From contig NZ_CP059404.1 of assembly GCF_014217255.1 (NCBI RefSeq), positions 620,001-684,000 on the forward strand: a stretch of DNA of 64,000 bases, given 5' to 3'. A program made the position numbers and the translations under genes. Within the stretch, counting starts at the first letter, position 1; each line of letters begins with the position of its first letter. This DNA comes from Corynebacterium incognita. Its GTDB lineage: Bacteria > Actinomycetota > Actinomycetes > Mycobacteriales > Mycobacteriaceae. Below the pieces are notes generated by a model. The model was not told the origin of the DNA, did no database searches, and was given only the letters and a program-made list of their open reading frames with translations. Below, piece after piece: positions 27,358 to 36,416 of the stretch.

Positions 27358-27417
27358 GTGATCCCAGCCGCCACTTCCCCGCCAAGCCCAACCGCCCCAC
27401 ATGTCTACCCACTCCAC

Positions 27418-27430
27418 TAACCTCTAAGGC
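27418..27430 (+). promoter_or_regulatory. Putative -10 for leaderless MmeI-like gene
   Basis: TAACCT (27418-27423), 7 nt, then ATG 27431, with no ribosome site. Confidence 0.35.
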
Positions 27431-30298
27431 ATGCCAGCTACCTCTCAGACTCCTGCAACAATCGCTCCCTCCCCCGCCGCCAGCCACGCGGCACGGAAGA
27501 AAGCCGCACAAGACTTCGCTGCCAAATGGGCAGGCCGCGGCTACGAGAAGGGCGATACCTCTAGTTTCTGGCTGGAACTGGCCCGCGATGTTATCGGCAT
27601 GAAGGACGTGACCACCAACGTCCGCTTTGAGGAGCGCACCTCCAAGCGCGGCTTCATTGACGTCCACATCCCCGATGCCAAAACCTTCGTTGAGCAAAAG
27701 TCCCTCGGCGTGGATCTGGATAAGCCCGACACCCGCCAGGGCGAGCTGGTCACGCCGTTCCAGCAGGCGTTCAATTACGCCAACACGTTGCCCAATAACC
27801 AGCGCCCGAACTACATCATCGTCTGCGACTTCAACGAGTTCCGCATCCACGACCTCAACAAAGTCGATCCGGACACGAACTACATCTCCTTCACGCTCCA
27901 GGATCTGCCCGACCAGCTCCACCTCCTCGACTTCCTCATCGACCCGCAGCGCGCCCGCGCCAAGCGGGAAGAGAAAGTCTCAATGGACGCCGGCACGCTC
28001 ATCGGCAAGCTCTACGACATGCTGCGCGCCCAGTTCATCGATCCGGACACCGAGGAAAACCAGCACGCCCTCAACGTCCTCTGTGTCCGCCTCGTGTTCT
28101 GCCTCTTCGCGGAAGACGCCGGCCTGTTCCCCAAGGACGCGCTGAACCGCTACCTATCTGAGACCCCGGCGCGCAACGTGCGTCCGATGCTCAAGGATCT
28201 CTTCCACACGCTCAATACGCCTGTCGACGCTCGCGACCCGTACCTGGACGACAACCTCAAGGCCTTCCCCTACGTCAACGGCGGCATGTTTGCTCAAGAG
28301 GAGGAAATCCCGCCCTTCACGGACGAGATCCTCACCACCCTACGCGACGAGGTTTCCCTCAACACCGACTAGTCCTCTATCAGCCCCACCATCTTCGGTG
28401 GTGTCTTCGAGTCCACACTCAACCCGGAGACTCGCGCCAAGGGCGGCATGCACTACACCAGCCCGGAGAACATCCACAAGGTCATCGACCCGCTTTTCCT
28501 CGACGCCCTCACCCAGGAGCTCGAGGACATCATCAACCAGCCCGGCATCACCGCCAACAAGCGCAATCGCCAGCTCACCCAGTTCCACGACAAGCTGGCC
28601 TCCCTCACTTTCTTCGACCCGGCCTGCGGCTCCGGCAACTTCCTCACTGAGACCTACATCAGCCTGCGCCGCCTGGAAAACAAGATCCTGTCCGTCCAAG
28701 CCAACAACCAAACCTCCCTCGGCTTCGACAACATCTCGCCGCTCAAGATTTCGCTCGACCAGTTCTACGGCATTGAGATCAACGACTTCGCCGTCTCCGT
28801 CGCCTCCACCGCCCTCTGGATCGCCCAGCTGCAGGCCAACATCGAGGCGCAGATGATCATCACCACCGACATCAAGGATCTGCCGCTTAACGACGCCGCC
28901 CACATCCACCACGGCAACGCCCTCCGCACCGACTGGGCCGACGTCCTCGCGGCGGAGAAGTGCAACTACATCATCGGCAACCCGCCTTTCTTGGGGTACT
29001 CACGACTAACCGCTGAACAAAAGGAAGACCGCGAAGCCCATTTCGGCAAGGTTAAGACCTTGGATTACGTCGCCTGCTGGCATAAGCGCGCAGCCGACTA
29101 CATGCGCGGCACCGCCATCGAGGCCGCGCTGGTGTCCACCAACTCTATTTGCCAGGGCCAGCAAGTCTCCCCGCTCTGGAAACCGCTTTTCGGAGATGGC
29201 ATCGTAATCAACTTCGCACACCGGACCTTCGTCTGGGCCAATGAAGCAGCAAACCAAGCACATGTTTTCTGCATTATCGTGGGCTTCTCATACAAGGAAC
29301 GCAAGGAAAAGTTTGTGTGGGACTACCGGCGTTCGACACCTGAAGAACGAAAGAACGGTGCCGCAACGCAAATAGGTGAGCTCAAAAAGGTGTCGAACAT
29401 CAACGGCTACTTGGCCGATGCGCCGACTGCCTTCATCGAGCGTCGAAACAAGCCGATTAGTGACGTTCCACCGATGAAAGCCGGAGGCAAACCAACGGAG
29501 GGAGGCCATCTCCTCATGACTCCTGCCGAAAGGGAAGTCCTACTCAAAGAAGCTCCAGAACTAGAACCCTACGTCCGCAAGTATTCTATGGGAGAAGAGT
29601 TCATTGACGGCACCGACCGATACTGCCTCTGGTTGGTTGATTTTCCACGCCACAAGATTCCGAAAATTCCGGTGCTTTCGGAGAGAGTTCGCAAGGTCAA
29701 AGAAATGCGCGAGGCTTCACCAAAAGCTGCAACGCAGAAGAAGGCTGCCACTCCGTGGCTCTTCGACGAAATTCGTTATACGGGACAAGGGTCTTATATC
29801 GGTGTCCCCGCAGTGTCTTCCCAGCGCCGTAAGTACCTGCCTATTGCGTTTGAAACTGAAGGCATGATCCCTGGAAACAAGCTTTATTACGTCCTTACTG
29901 AGGATAGATACGTATTCGGATTGCTGCTGTCGCAGTTCCATAATGCATGGATGCGCACAGTTACCGGGCGCCTAAAGGCGGACTATAACTATGCGAACAC
30001 TGTCGTGTACAACAACTTCATCTGGCCGGAAGCAGATGATGCAACGCAGGAACGTATCGCTTCACTAGCGCAGGCGGTGCTGGATGCGCGTGAGTTGTAT
30101 GAGGGCGCGACGTTGGCGGATTTGTATGACCCGGACAATGACTTCCTGTACCCGGAGCTGTTGAAGGCGCATGCGGAGCTGGATGCTGCGGTGGAGGCGG
30201 CGTACGGGGTGGACTTCTCGGACTCGGCGGATGATGCGGAGAGGGAGCAGCGGATTGTGGCGCACTTGTTTGAGCTCTACAACGAGGCGGTCGGTTAG
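27431..30298 (+). pseudogene. MmeI-like fused restriction-modification enzyme interrupted by an in-frame TAG
   Basis: One reading frame runs from 27431 to 30298 (955 codons), broken only by TAG at codon 314 (28370-28372). The next residues, SSISPTIFGGVFE, normally follow a Trp in this family, so TGG to TAG is the simplest change. The N-terminal nuclease has D77 ... E88-Q89-K90, the D-X-EXK arrangement of type IIL enzymes. The N6-adenine methylase has motif I FFDPACGSGNF (Asp396) and motif IV NPPF (517-520). The specificity part follows and a helical tail ends at FELYNEAVG. If not read through, two inactive pieces result: 313 aa, and 616 aa from ATG 28448 with no ribosome site. Bases about 28985-30060 are AT-richer than both flanks. 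Confidence 0.85.
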
Positions 30299-30362
30299 GT
30301 CGGTCGGGTCGTAGTGACAAACAGCCGTTCGAGGCCAGGCCCGGCGGTGTCGGGGCGTGGGC

Positions 30363-30377
30363 TAAGATTTGTCCACG
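30363..30377 (+). promoter_or_regulatory. Putative -10 for leaderless dam-like gene
   Basis: TAAGAT (30363-30368), 9 nt, then ATG 30378. No ribosome site is visible. Confidence 0.35.
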
Positions 30378-31211
30378 ATGACGAACGTGAAACCGATACT
30401 CAAGTGGGCCGGGGGCAAACGCCAGCTCCTGCCCCAGATCACCGCGGCGGCGCCGGAGGGCTATGAACGCTACTTTGAGCCCTTCCTCGGCGGCGGTGCG
30501 GTGCTGTTCGGTCTCCAGCCGGAGCGCGCCATCGTTAACGACCTCAACGCCGAGCTGATTAATTTGTACGAGGTGGTGCGTGGGGACGTCGAGAGTCTTA
30601 TTGCGCTGCTGAGCACCTACCCCAACGACGCGGAATTCTTCGCGCAGATGCGGGCCCTGGACCGGGACGCGGAGGTGTTCGCAACGTTGAGTGATGTCGA
30701 GCGCGCCGCGCGCACCGTGTACTTGAACAAGACCTGCTACAACGGGCTGTACCGGGTGAATAGTCAGGGGCAGTTCAACGCGCCGTACGGGCGGTACAAG
30801 AATCCGACGATCTGTGACGAGGTGACGCTGCGGGCGGTGTCGGAGTATCTGCGGGGGGCAGAGATTGAGTTTCACAACGGCAGCTACGAAGCGGTGCGGG
30901 GGGCAGCCACGGGGCGAGCCTTTGTGTTTTTGGACCCGCCGTATGACCCGGTGAATGTGACCAGTTCGTTCGTCGGCTACGCCGCGGGCGGTTTCGGCAG
31001 GGGCGAGCAGGTGCGTCTCAAGGAAGCCTGCGACGAGTTGGACGCCCGCGGGGTGAAGTTCATGTTGTCTAATTCCGCCACGGATTTCATCCGCGAGCTG
31101 TATGCGGATTACAACGTGGGCATTGTGTCGGCGACCCGCGCGATTAACTCGGTGGCCTCGCGGCGCGGGAAGATCGACGAGGTCCTGGTGACGAACTACG
31201 ACCGCAGCTAA
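30378..31211 (+). CDS. Dam/DpnM-type DNA adenine-N6 methyltransferase
   Basis: 277 residues from ATG 30378 (a TTG at 30369 adds three). D12-class methylase: motif X/I block ILKWAGGKRQLLPQI at the N-terminus, FEPFLGGGAVLFG, IVNDLNAELINLY, LNKTCYNGLYRVNSQGQFN, and catalytic motif IV FLDPPYDP near residue 180. These enzymes methylate the adenine in GATC or related sites. The PD-(D/E)XK protein gene starts 10 bases after the stop, so together they look like a type II restriction-modification pair in which this is the protective methylase. It could also be an orphan Dam, but the neighbour argues against that. Confidence 0.9.
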   Translation: MTNVKPILKWAGGKRQLLPQITAAAPEGYERYFEPFLGGGAVLFGLQPERAIVNDLNAELINLYEVVRGDVESLIALLSTYPNDAEFFAQMRALDRDAEVFATLSDVERAARTVYLNKTCYNGLYRVNSQGQFNAPYGRYKNPTICDEVTLRAVSEYLRGAEIEFHNGSYEAVRGAATGRAFVFLDPPYDPVNVTSSFVGYAAGGFGRGEQVRLKEACDELDARGVKFMLSNSATDFIRELYADYNVGIVSATRAINSVASRRGKIDEVLVTNYDRS

Positions 31212-31221
31212 GAGTGTGGGG

Positions 31222-32628
31222 ATGGGCGACGTGACTGGCGACGTGACGGACGACGTGACTGGCGGCGTGGGCGACGACGAGGCGCAGCTGCGGGCGCGGT
31301 TCGGCGTCCCGGATTCGGTGGCCTTAGGCGTCAACGACCTGGGGTGGATGCGGGTGTTGGCGGACGGGGACGTCGATAAGCAACTGGCGCGGGAGGGATC
31401 GTTTCGGATTACCGCGAAGCGGTTGAAGGCGCTCTCCCGCCGCGAGCCGCGGTTGATGGCCAAGCATGACTTTTCCTCCGCGCAGCCGTGGATTTTGGCC
31501 CAGCGGGGGCTGGCGGTGCTGCCGGTCAGCCGCAGCGAGTACGCGGTGGGGCCGTTCCCGGTGTTTGAGGATTTTCCTGCTGGGGACTCCCCTGGGGTTG
31601 GCCCCACGGACGCTCATGGTGCGGCGGTGCGCTACCGGCCGTTCCCGGCGCACTTGCGGTCGTTGGACTATTCCACGATTTCCAGTGAGGCGACGGCGCT
31701 CAACGCGGCGTTCGCGGCGGGGATCGTGGAGGATTTCCTGGGCTGTGGGCCGCTGACCCCGACGGTGTCCGGGCGCATGTCCACGCTCTCTTTTAGTGCC
31801 CGCTGCGGCGAGGCGGAGATTACGGTGAACAATGCCCAAATGGAGATCGACGGTGGCTACGAATCCGCGGAATTGTTGTGCCTCGTGGAGGCCAAGAATC
31901 ACCTCTCGCGGGACTTCAACATCCGGCAGGTCTACTTCCCCTACCGGCGCTTTGCGGACGCACTGAACAAGCCGGTGGTGCCGGTGTACGTGGTCTACTC
32001 CGACGGGCTGTTTCACCTGTACCGCTACGGTTTTAGGGACCAGGCGGATATGAGCTCCATCGAGCTGGTCGACGCCGCCGTGTACGCGCTCACCGACGAG
32101 GCGCTCAGCCTGGACTCGGTGCGCGCCATCCTGGCGGCCACCCCGGCCGAACCGGAGCCCGCAGGGATTCCTTTCCCGCAGGCCAATAGCTTCGCGCGCA
32201 TCATAAACTTGGCCGAGCGGCTTCTCGACGCCCCGCTGACCAAGGAGGACATTTACACGAGCTTCGACTTCGACAGGCGCCAGGCCGACTACTACGCGAC
32301 GGCGCTCGAATACATTGGTCTGGCCGAGTACGCCGACGGGGAGCTGCACCTGAGCGCTGCCGGGGAGCAGATAATGGCCGCCGGTTCGCGCGCGGCGCGG
32401 CACACGGGGATTCTCGGGCTGCTCGCGCGGCGAAGCGTTCTTCACGACGCCCTCGGGCTCATGGTGCGCGAGGAACGCTGCCCTACCACCGACGAACTCG
32501 CGGGTTTCATGGCGGCGGCCGGGCTGGGGCTGAGTGAGTCGACGATGTGGCGCCGGGCGCACAGTATGGTGGCCTGGCTCCGCTGGGTATGGCAGGCGTG
32601 TGCTCAGCCGCCGCTGACGCTGCTCTAG
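31222..32628 (+). CDS. Putative type II restriction endonuclease (PD-(D/E)XK)
   Basis: 468 residues from ATG 31222 (a GTG at 31216 adds two). A nuclease core can be read as MEID (Asp210), a 12-residue interval, then LVEAKN (Glu223-Ala-Lys225), a classic D-X-EXK site, followed by the QVYFPYRR helix. The C-terminal 140 residues are helical and resemble winged-helix DNA-binding folds (DIYTSFDFDRRQADYYATAL; GLSESTMWRRAHSMVAWLRW). The N-terminus carries a DVTG repeat. The adjoining Dam-type methylase on the same strand implies that it cuts unmethylated copies of that enzyme's site. I recall similar proteins being annotated only as type II restriction enzymes; specificity is unknown. Confidence 0.65.
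   Translation: MGDVTGDVTDDVTGGVGDDEAQLRARFGVPDSVALGVNDLGWMRVLADGDVDKQLAREGSFRITAKRLKALSRREPRLMAKHDFSSAQPWILAQRGLAVLPVSRSEYAVGPFPVFEDFPAGDSPGVGPTDAHGAAVRYRPFPAHLRSLDYSTISSEATALNAAFAAGIVEDFLGCGPLTPTVSGRMSTLSFSARCGEAEITVNNAQMEIDGGYESAELLCLVEAKNHLSRDFNIRQVYFPYRRFADALNKPVVPVYVVYSDGLFHLYRYGFRDQADMSSIELVDAAVYALTDEALSLDSVRAILAATPAEPEPAGIPFPQANSFARIINLAERLLDAPLTKEDIYTSFDFDRRQADYYATALEYIGLAEYADGELHLSAAGEQIMAAGSRAARHTGILGLLARRSVLHDALGLMVREERCPTTDELAGFMAAAGLGLSESTMWRRAHSMVAWLRWVWQACAQPPLTLL
31228..31263 (+). repeat. Three 12-bp tandem repeats in the nuclease gene
   Basis: Three units: GACGTGACTGGC, GACGTGACGGAC, GACGTGACTGGC. They encode DVTG-DVTD-DVTG at residues 3-14 of the putative endonuclease. Because 12 is a multiple of three, copy-number change would alter length but not frame. 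Confidence 0.8.
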
Positions 32629-32634
32629 TGCCCG

Positions 32635-33285
32635 CTATCCGCCGATGAAATGGCGCGCACCGTTGACGATGAGCGCGATAGCCACCACGGTGAAGAAGAT
32701 GCCGGAGCCCACATCGATCCACGGCCCGGCGCGCAACAACGTGCGGCGCACCCGCTCAGTAGACACCACCGTGGCGATGGTGGCGAACACCATGAACGAA
32801 CACACCACCACCGCGAGGATGACAACAAAGGCGGTGCCCAAGCCGACGTCGGCAGGCAAAAGCGGGGCGATGATGGCGAGGAAGAACAGGATGGCTTTGG
32901 CGTTGGCCAGATTGGTGGCTAAGCCGGTGCGAAAAGCGTTGCCGGTGCTGCCGAGGCGCTCCGCGGCCTCATCCACGGTTGATGGTGGGTTGGCGAACGT
33001 GGCGCGGGCGCTGCGCACCATGCCGATGCCCATGTAAACCAAGACGAAACCGCCGATGACCTGCACCGCGTTGAGCGCGTCGGGGAAGGCGGCGATGACC
33101 GCCGCGGCACCGAAGACGGTCAGTGAGCACCACCAGGCCACCCCCAGGGTGATGCCAGCGACGGCGGCGAGGGCGTGGCGGCGGGACTTCGTGGCCAGGC
33201 GGGTAATGAGGACGATGTCTGGGCCAGGTGTCACTGCACCGGCGATGTTGAGGGCGACGATCGTCGCGAGCTGCGACCAGGTCAC
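32635..33285 (-). CDS. LysE/RhtB-family amino acid exporter
   Basis: A 216-residue membrane protein with about six hydrophobic segments. The N-terminus has NIAGAVTPGPDIVLITRLAT, the conserved TPGP motif of the LysE/RhtB superfamily, followed by GITLGVAWWC and QVIGGFVLVYMGIGMVRSA. Such proteins export amino acids such as homoserine, threonine or lysine by proton exchange. The start overlaps the stop of the ankyrin-repeat gene by 4 bases, so translation is coupled. The 3' end is 6 bases from the convergent end of the restriction island. Confidence 0.9.
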   Translation of the reverse strand: MTWSQLATIVALNIAGAVTPGPDIVLITRLATKSRRHALAAVAGITLGVAWWCSLTVFGAAAVIAAFPDALNAVQVIGGFVLVYMGIGMVRSARATFANPPSTVDEAAERLGSTGNAFRTGLATNLANAKAILFFLAIIAPLLPADVGLGTAFVVILAVVVCSFMVFATIATVVSTERVRRTLLRAGPWIDVGSGIFFTVVAIALIVNGARHFIGG

Positions 33286-33683
33286 GCGGTGGCGTCCTTG
33301 TCCCAGCGCGTGACGAGGTCCTCGCGGCCGAACATGCGCGCGGAGTCGATGGCGCTGGGCTGCCCAGCGTGCGGGTCCGCGCCGGCGGCGAGCAGGGCCT
33401 CGATGACGTCGTCGTTCTTTTTAAACACCGCGCCGGCGAGTGGCGACTGCGCGCGATCGTTGAGCAGGTTCACGTCCGCGCCTGCCTCCGCGAGCTGGCT
33501 CACGAGCTCGGCGTGGCCGTTGTAGGCGGCGAGCATGACGAAGGACTGGCCCTCGTGGTTCACCAGGTTCGGGTCCACGCCGTGGCTAAGGTATTCCACC
33601 AGCGTGGCGTCGCCCTGGCGGGCCATATCGAACAGCCGACCTGCCAGCTCGTGAACGTCCTCGGGGATCTGGCTCTCGCTCAT
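33282..33683 (-). CDS. Small ankyrin-repeat protein
   Basis: A 133-residue soluble protein made largely of ankyrin repeats: DPNLVNHEGQSFVMLAAYNG, then ADVNLLNDRAQSPLAGAVFK and NDDVIEALLAAGADPHAGQP. Each shows the repeat consensus of two helices and a loop. Such domains mediate protein-protein contacts; the partner is unknown. AAGGAG lies 6 bases before the ATG. It is translationally coupled to the LysE-type exporter downstream, and the gene pair is familiar in corynebacteria. Confidence 0.88.
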   Translation of the reverse strand: MSESQIPEDVHELAGRLFDMARQGDATLVEYLSHGVDPNLVNHEGQSFVMLAAYNGHAELVSQLAEAGADVNLLNDRAQSPLAGAVFKKNDDVIEALLAAGADPHAGQPSAIDSARMFGREDLVTRWDKDATA

Positions 33684-33739
33684 GGTTGCTCCTTGTTTTC
33701 CTGGTGCTCCTGCGTCATGCCGCTACGATGGCGGCGATT

Positions 33740-34717
33740 CTATTTGGCCAACATGGCGATGGTACGCACGGCGTCTTCGATGGCGAACTCGGGATCGCCG
33801 CCGCGGCCCTTGACCTGCGCGTCGGTTTCGGCCATGAGGATGACGGCCTTGCTCACGTTGTCCGCGGACCAGCGCCGGGCTACCGGCAGCGCCTTTTTGA
33901 GGCGGAAGGGGGCCATGCCCAGCTGGCCGGCCAGTTGATTCGTGTTGCCGCCGGAAACGTTGTACAGCCGGGCGATGTCGCCGACTTTGGAGGCGAGCGC
34001 CATGGACAGCACCACCGGGGACACGCCAAGTTGCAGGGCGCGACGGCAGGAGGCCACGGCGGCGGAGACGTTGCCCGCCACGGCGGCGTCCGCGATGTCC
34101 CAACCTTCGACCTCGGCGGTGCCGACGTAGTAGGTATGCACGGCCTGCGCGGTGACGTTGCCGTTGGTGTCCGCCACCAGCTGCGACACGGCGGAGGCCA
34201 GCTCCCGCAGATCGGAGCCGACCCCCTCGAGCAAAGCATTGATCACGTCTGGGGTGGGACGCACGCCGTGGGACGCGAACTCCCGGGTCAGCCACGGTCC
34301 GCGCTCGTTGGGCCACAGTTCATAGACCTCGTGCACGGTGGCGACCTTCTGCAGCTTGGCCAGCAGCTCCGGGGCCTTCTTGCGCTTCTTGAGTGCTTGC
34401 TGCGACGTGGCGAACAGCACCACCATGGTCATGCCGGGCATCGGGTCCACGCAGGCTTTGAGCAGCTGCGCGACGGCGTCCTTGCCGGCTTTCTCTGCCT
34501 CCTGGAAGACGATGACCCGGTTATCGCCGAACAGCGAGGGGCTGGTGGCCTCCACGATTTCGCCCTCGGTACAGCGTGCCGTGGACAGGAACGTCACCTC
34601 CGGTGCCGCCCCAGCTTCGTCGGCGACGGCCTTCTGGACCGACAGGCGCGCACGCTCCGCGAGGAACTCGTCATCGCCAACAATCAGGTGCACAGGAGGT
34701 ACGGACATGCTGTTCAT
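33740..34717 (-). CDS. holA: DNA polymerase III subunit delta
   Basis: A 325-residue clamp-loader subunit. The N-terminal domain has HLIVGDDEFLAERARLSVQK and RVIVFQEAEKAGKDAV, the centre VVLFATSQQALKKRKKAPEL, and the C-terminal helical collar SPVVLSMALASKVGDIARLY and NQLAGQLGMAPFRLKKAL. HolA opens the sliding clamp during loading on DNA. The start at ATG 34717 is preferred because AGG lies 8 bases upstream. The gene follows comEA-comEC in the same direction, the usual actinobacterial order. Confidence 0.94.
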   Translation of the reverse strand: MNSMSVPPVHLIVGDDEFLAERARLSVQKAVADEAGAAPEVTFLSTARCTEGEIVEATSPSLFGDNRVIVFQEAEKAGKDAVAQLLKACVDPMPGMTMVVLFATSQQALKKRKKAPELLAKLQKVATVHEVYELWPNERGPWLTREFASHGVRPTPDVINALLEGVGSDLRELASAVSQLVADTNGNVTAQAVHTYYVGTAEVEGWDIADAAVAGNVSAAVASCRRALQLGVSPVVLSMALASKVGDIARLYNVSGGNTNQLAGQLGMAPFRLKKALPVARRWSADNVSKAVILMAETDAQVKGRGGDPEFAIEDAVRTIAMLAK

Positions 34718-34898
34718 CTTAGAACCTCACCCCGCCCCCACGCACCCGGGCCTTGCGCACCTGCGCTCCCAGCCGCCGGGGCCGGTGCCGCGGACGGCCA
34801 CGCATCCTCTACCGCTATGCGGAAGCCAGCTTCTGGTTGATGTAGGCGTTCAGCAAGACCCCCTCTGCTCGCGCAGCCAGTCACTCCGCACGGCACCA

Positions 34899-34920
34899 GT
34901 GGTACTAAAATTAGTACCAC
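34899..34920. repeat. 22-bp perfect palindrome at the comEC stop codon
   Basis: GTGGTACTAA, AA, TTAGTACCAC. The right arm includes the comEC stop codon (TTA on the plus strand, 34911-34913). It is AT-rich with a 2-nt loop and no T-run, so it resembles a dimeric-protein operator more than a terminator. Confidence 0.7.
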
Positions 34921-36416
34921 TTCCTCGTTGATTGTGAACGCGTTTGACATTCAGTTGCCCTCACCGCAAAAGTAAGCGGATGCGGCGTGAGTGCAAAGAG
35001 AATGCCGACCATCCAGGCATATGCGAGGAGCGCGGTAATGGGGTGCGCTGGAACGCTGGCAAGCGGCAGGCTGGACAAAACGGTGGCCACGGTGTGGATC
35101 CATTGCGCGAGCGGCTCCACGACGGCCAGCAGCGCGTTGGCCGCCAGCGTGGCGGCTGGGGCGAGCAGTGGGATGGGCAGCCCAGCCCCGACGACGCAAC
35201 ACACCACCGCGACCAGGCCCAGCACCGTCATCGGTGCAACCACCGGCGCCACGGCAAGGTTGGCCACCACGCCCACGAGAGAAACCTTTCCGCTCATCAA
35301 CGCCACGATGGGCATCGTGGCCATGTCGGCCGCGATGGTGACCGCCGCCGCGCGGACTATCACGTCCGGAATGTGTACGTTCGCAGTACCACACAGAGTT
35401 GGGGCGTGCGCGGCGAGCCGCCCCAGCGCCTGGTGCAGCAGCGGGAACAGGACCACAATCCCAGCCGTCGCCACGACAGAGAGGGCGAAGGCAAAGTCAG
35501 TGGCCAGCTCACTGCGCCACAACACCAGCGCGATAATCGCCAGGCTGAGGGCATGCAATGGTGGTACCCGGCGTGAGCCGACCACCGCCACCAACCCCAC
35601 GGCGCCCATCACGCCGGCGCGGGCTACTGACGGCTCCAGGCCTACGAGGAACACGTAGATTGCCAGCGCACTGAGCGCGGCAGCAAAGGTGATGCGCGGC
35701 CCCATCCCACACAGACGGCAGATGACCACCACGGTCACCGTCACCGTGGAAACGTTAGCCCCGGAAACAGCCGACAGATGCGCCAGGCCCGTGTCCACGT
35801 ACATGTGTTTGTCCGCCGGGGTCTGGAGCGAGGTTTCCCCCAGCACCATCGCGGGAATAAGCCCCTCCGCGCCGGGCCCGGTGGCGGCGGCCACATGCTC
35901 GCTGAAGGTCTGACTTACCCACGCCGCGAACGCGGCGAGCCCCTCCGGACCCGAGGCACCGACTACGTCACCGCTCATGGGGCTGGCGCTACTGGCGCTC
36001 TCCGCGCCAGCAGGCTCGTGGAGACGCACCGCGAGGCGGGTGCCCGGTGGGCAGGGCTCGGGCACATCGCGTATGAACACTCCGAGGGTGTCCGGATTGC
36101 CGGGCGCGCGGGCGCGGAGGAACCAGCCGCCAGTGACCGTCTCAGTTGGTGCTTCGGCGACCACGAGGCTGGTCACGCCGCCGGGCGGCCGAATGTCGGC
36201 GAACGCCTCGGCTCTCCGGGCGCGGGCTGCCGCGCTGACAAGCCCGGCCACCCCACACGCGGCCGCGACGATCGCCTGCCCGCCGTGACGCAAGCCCGCG
36301 AGCGCCAGGACGGTGACAACGAGCAGGACCATGCCGGCAAGCGGGTGACCGGTACGCGCGCACCACGCGAGCGCCCACGTTGCCAGCGCCGGAACCACCA
36401 GTCGCGCCTCGCTCAT
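34911..36416 (-). CDS. comEC: ComEC/Rec2-family membrane channel protein, short form
   Basis: A 501-residue protein with about ten hydrophobic segments. The N-terminus has the DUF4131-like region. The Competence domain includes GLAHLSAVSGANVSTVTVTV and VARAGVMGAVGLVAVVGSRR, both typical of ComEC. The C-terminal metallo-beta-lactamase domain seen in Bacillus ComEC is absent, as I recall for other corynebacteria. Classical ComEC moves single-stranded DNA inwards during transformation. The start overlaps the end of comEA by 4 bases. The last 16 residues (ECQTRSQSTRKWY) look unrelated to the family and run into the palindrome, so the original C-terminus may have been altered. Confidence 0.88.
   Translation of the reverse strand: MSEARLVVPALATWALAWCARTGHPLAGMVLLVVTVLALAGLRHGGQAIVAAACGVAGLVSAAARARRAEAFADIRPPGGVTSLVVAEAPTETVTGGWFLRARAPGNPDTLGVFIRDVPEPCPPGTRLAVRLHEPAGAESASSASPMSGDVVGASGPEGLAAFAAWVSQTFSEHVAAATGPGAEGLIPAMVLGETSLQTPADKHMYVDTGLAHLSAVSGANVSTVTVTVVVICRLCGMGPRITFAAALSALAIYVFLVGLEPSVARAGVMGAVGLVAVVGSRRVPPLHALSLAIIALVLWRSELATDFAFALSVVATAGIVVLFPLLHQALGRLAAHAPTLCGTANVHIPDVIVRAAAVTIAADMATMPIVALMSGKVSLVGVVANLAVAPVVAPMTVLGLVAVVCCVVGAGLPIPLLAPAATLAANALLAVVEPLAQWIHTVATVLSSLPLASVPAHPITALLAYAWMVGILFALTPHPLTFAVRATECQTRSQSTRKWY

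Noticed and set aside
34714..34950. 78-codon minus ORF starting MSNAFTINEEVVLIL
   Set aside because: It overlaps both the comEC end and the holA start, reads through the palindrome, and ends in an Ala/Gly/Pro-rich stretch with no ribosome site.
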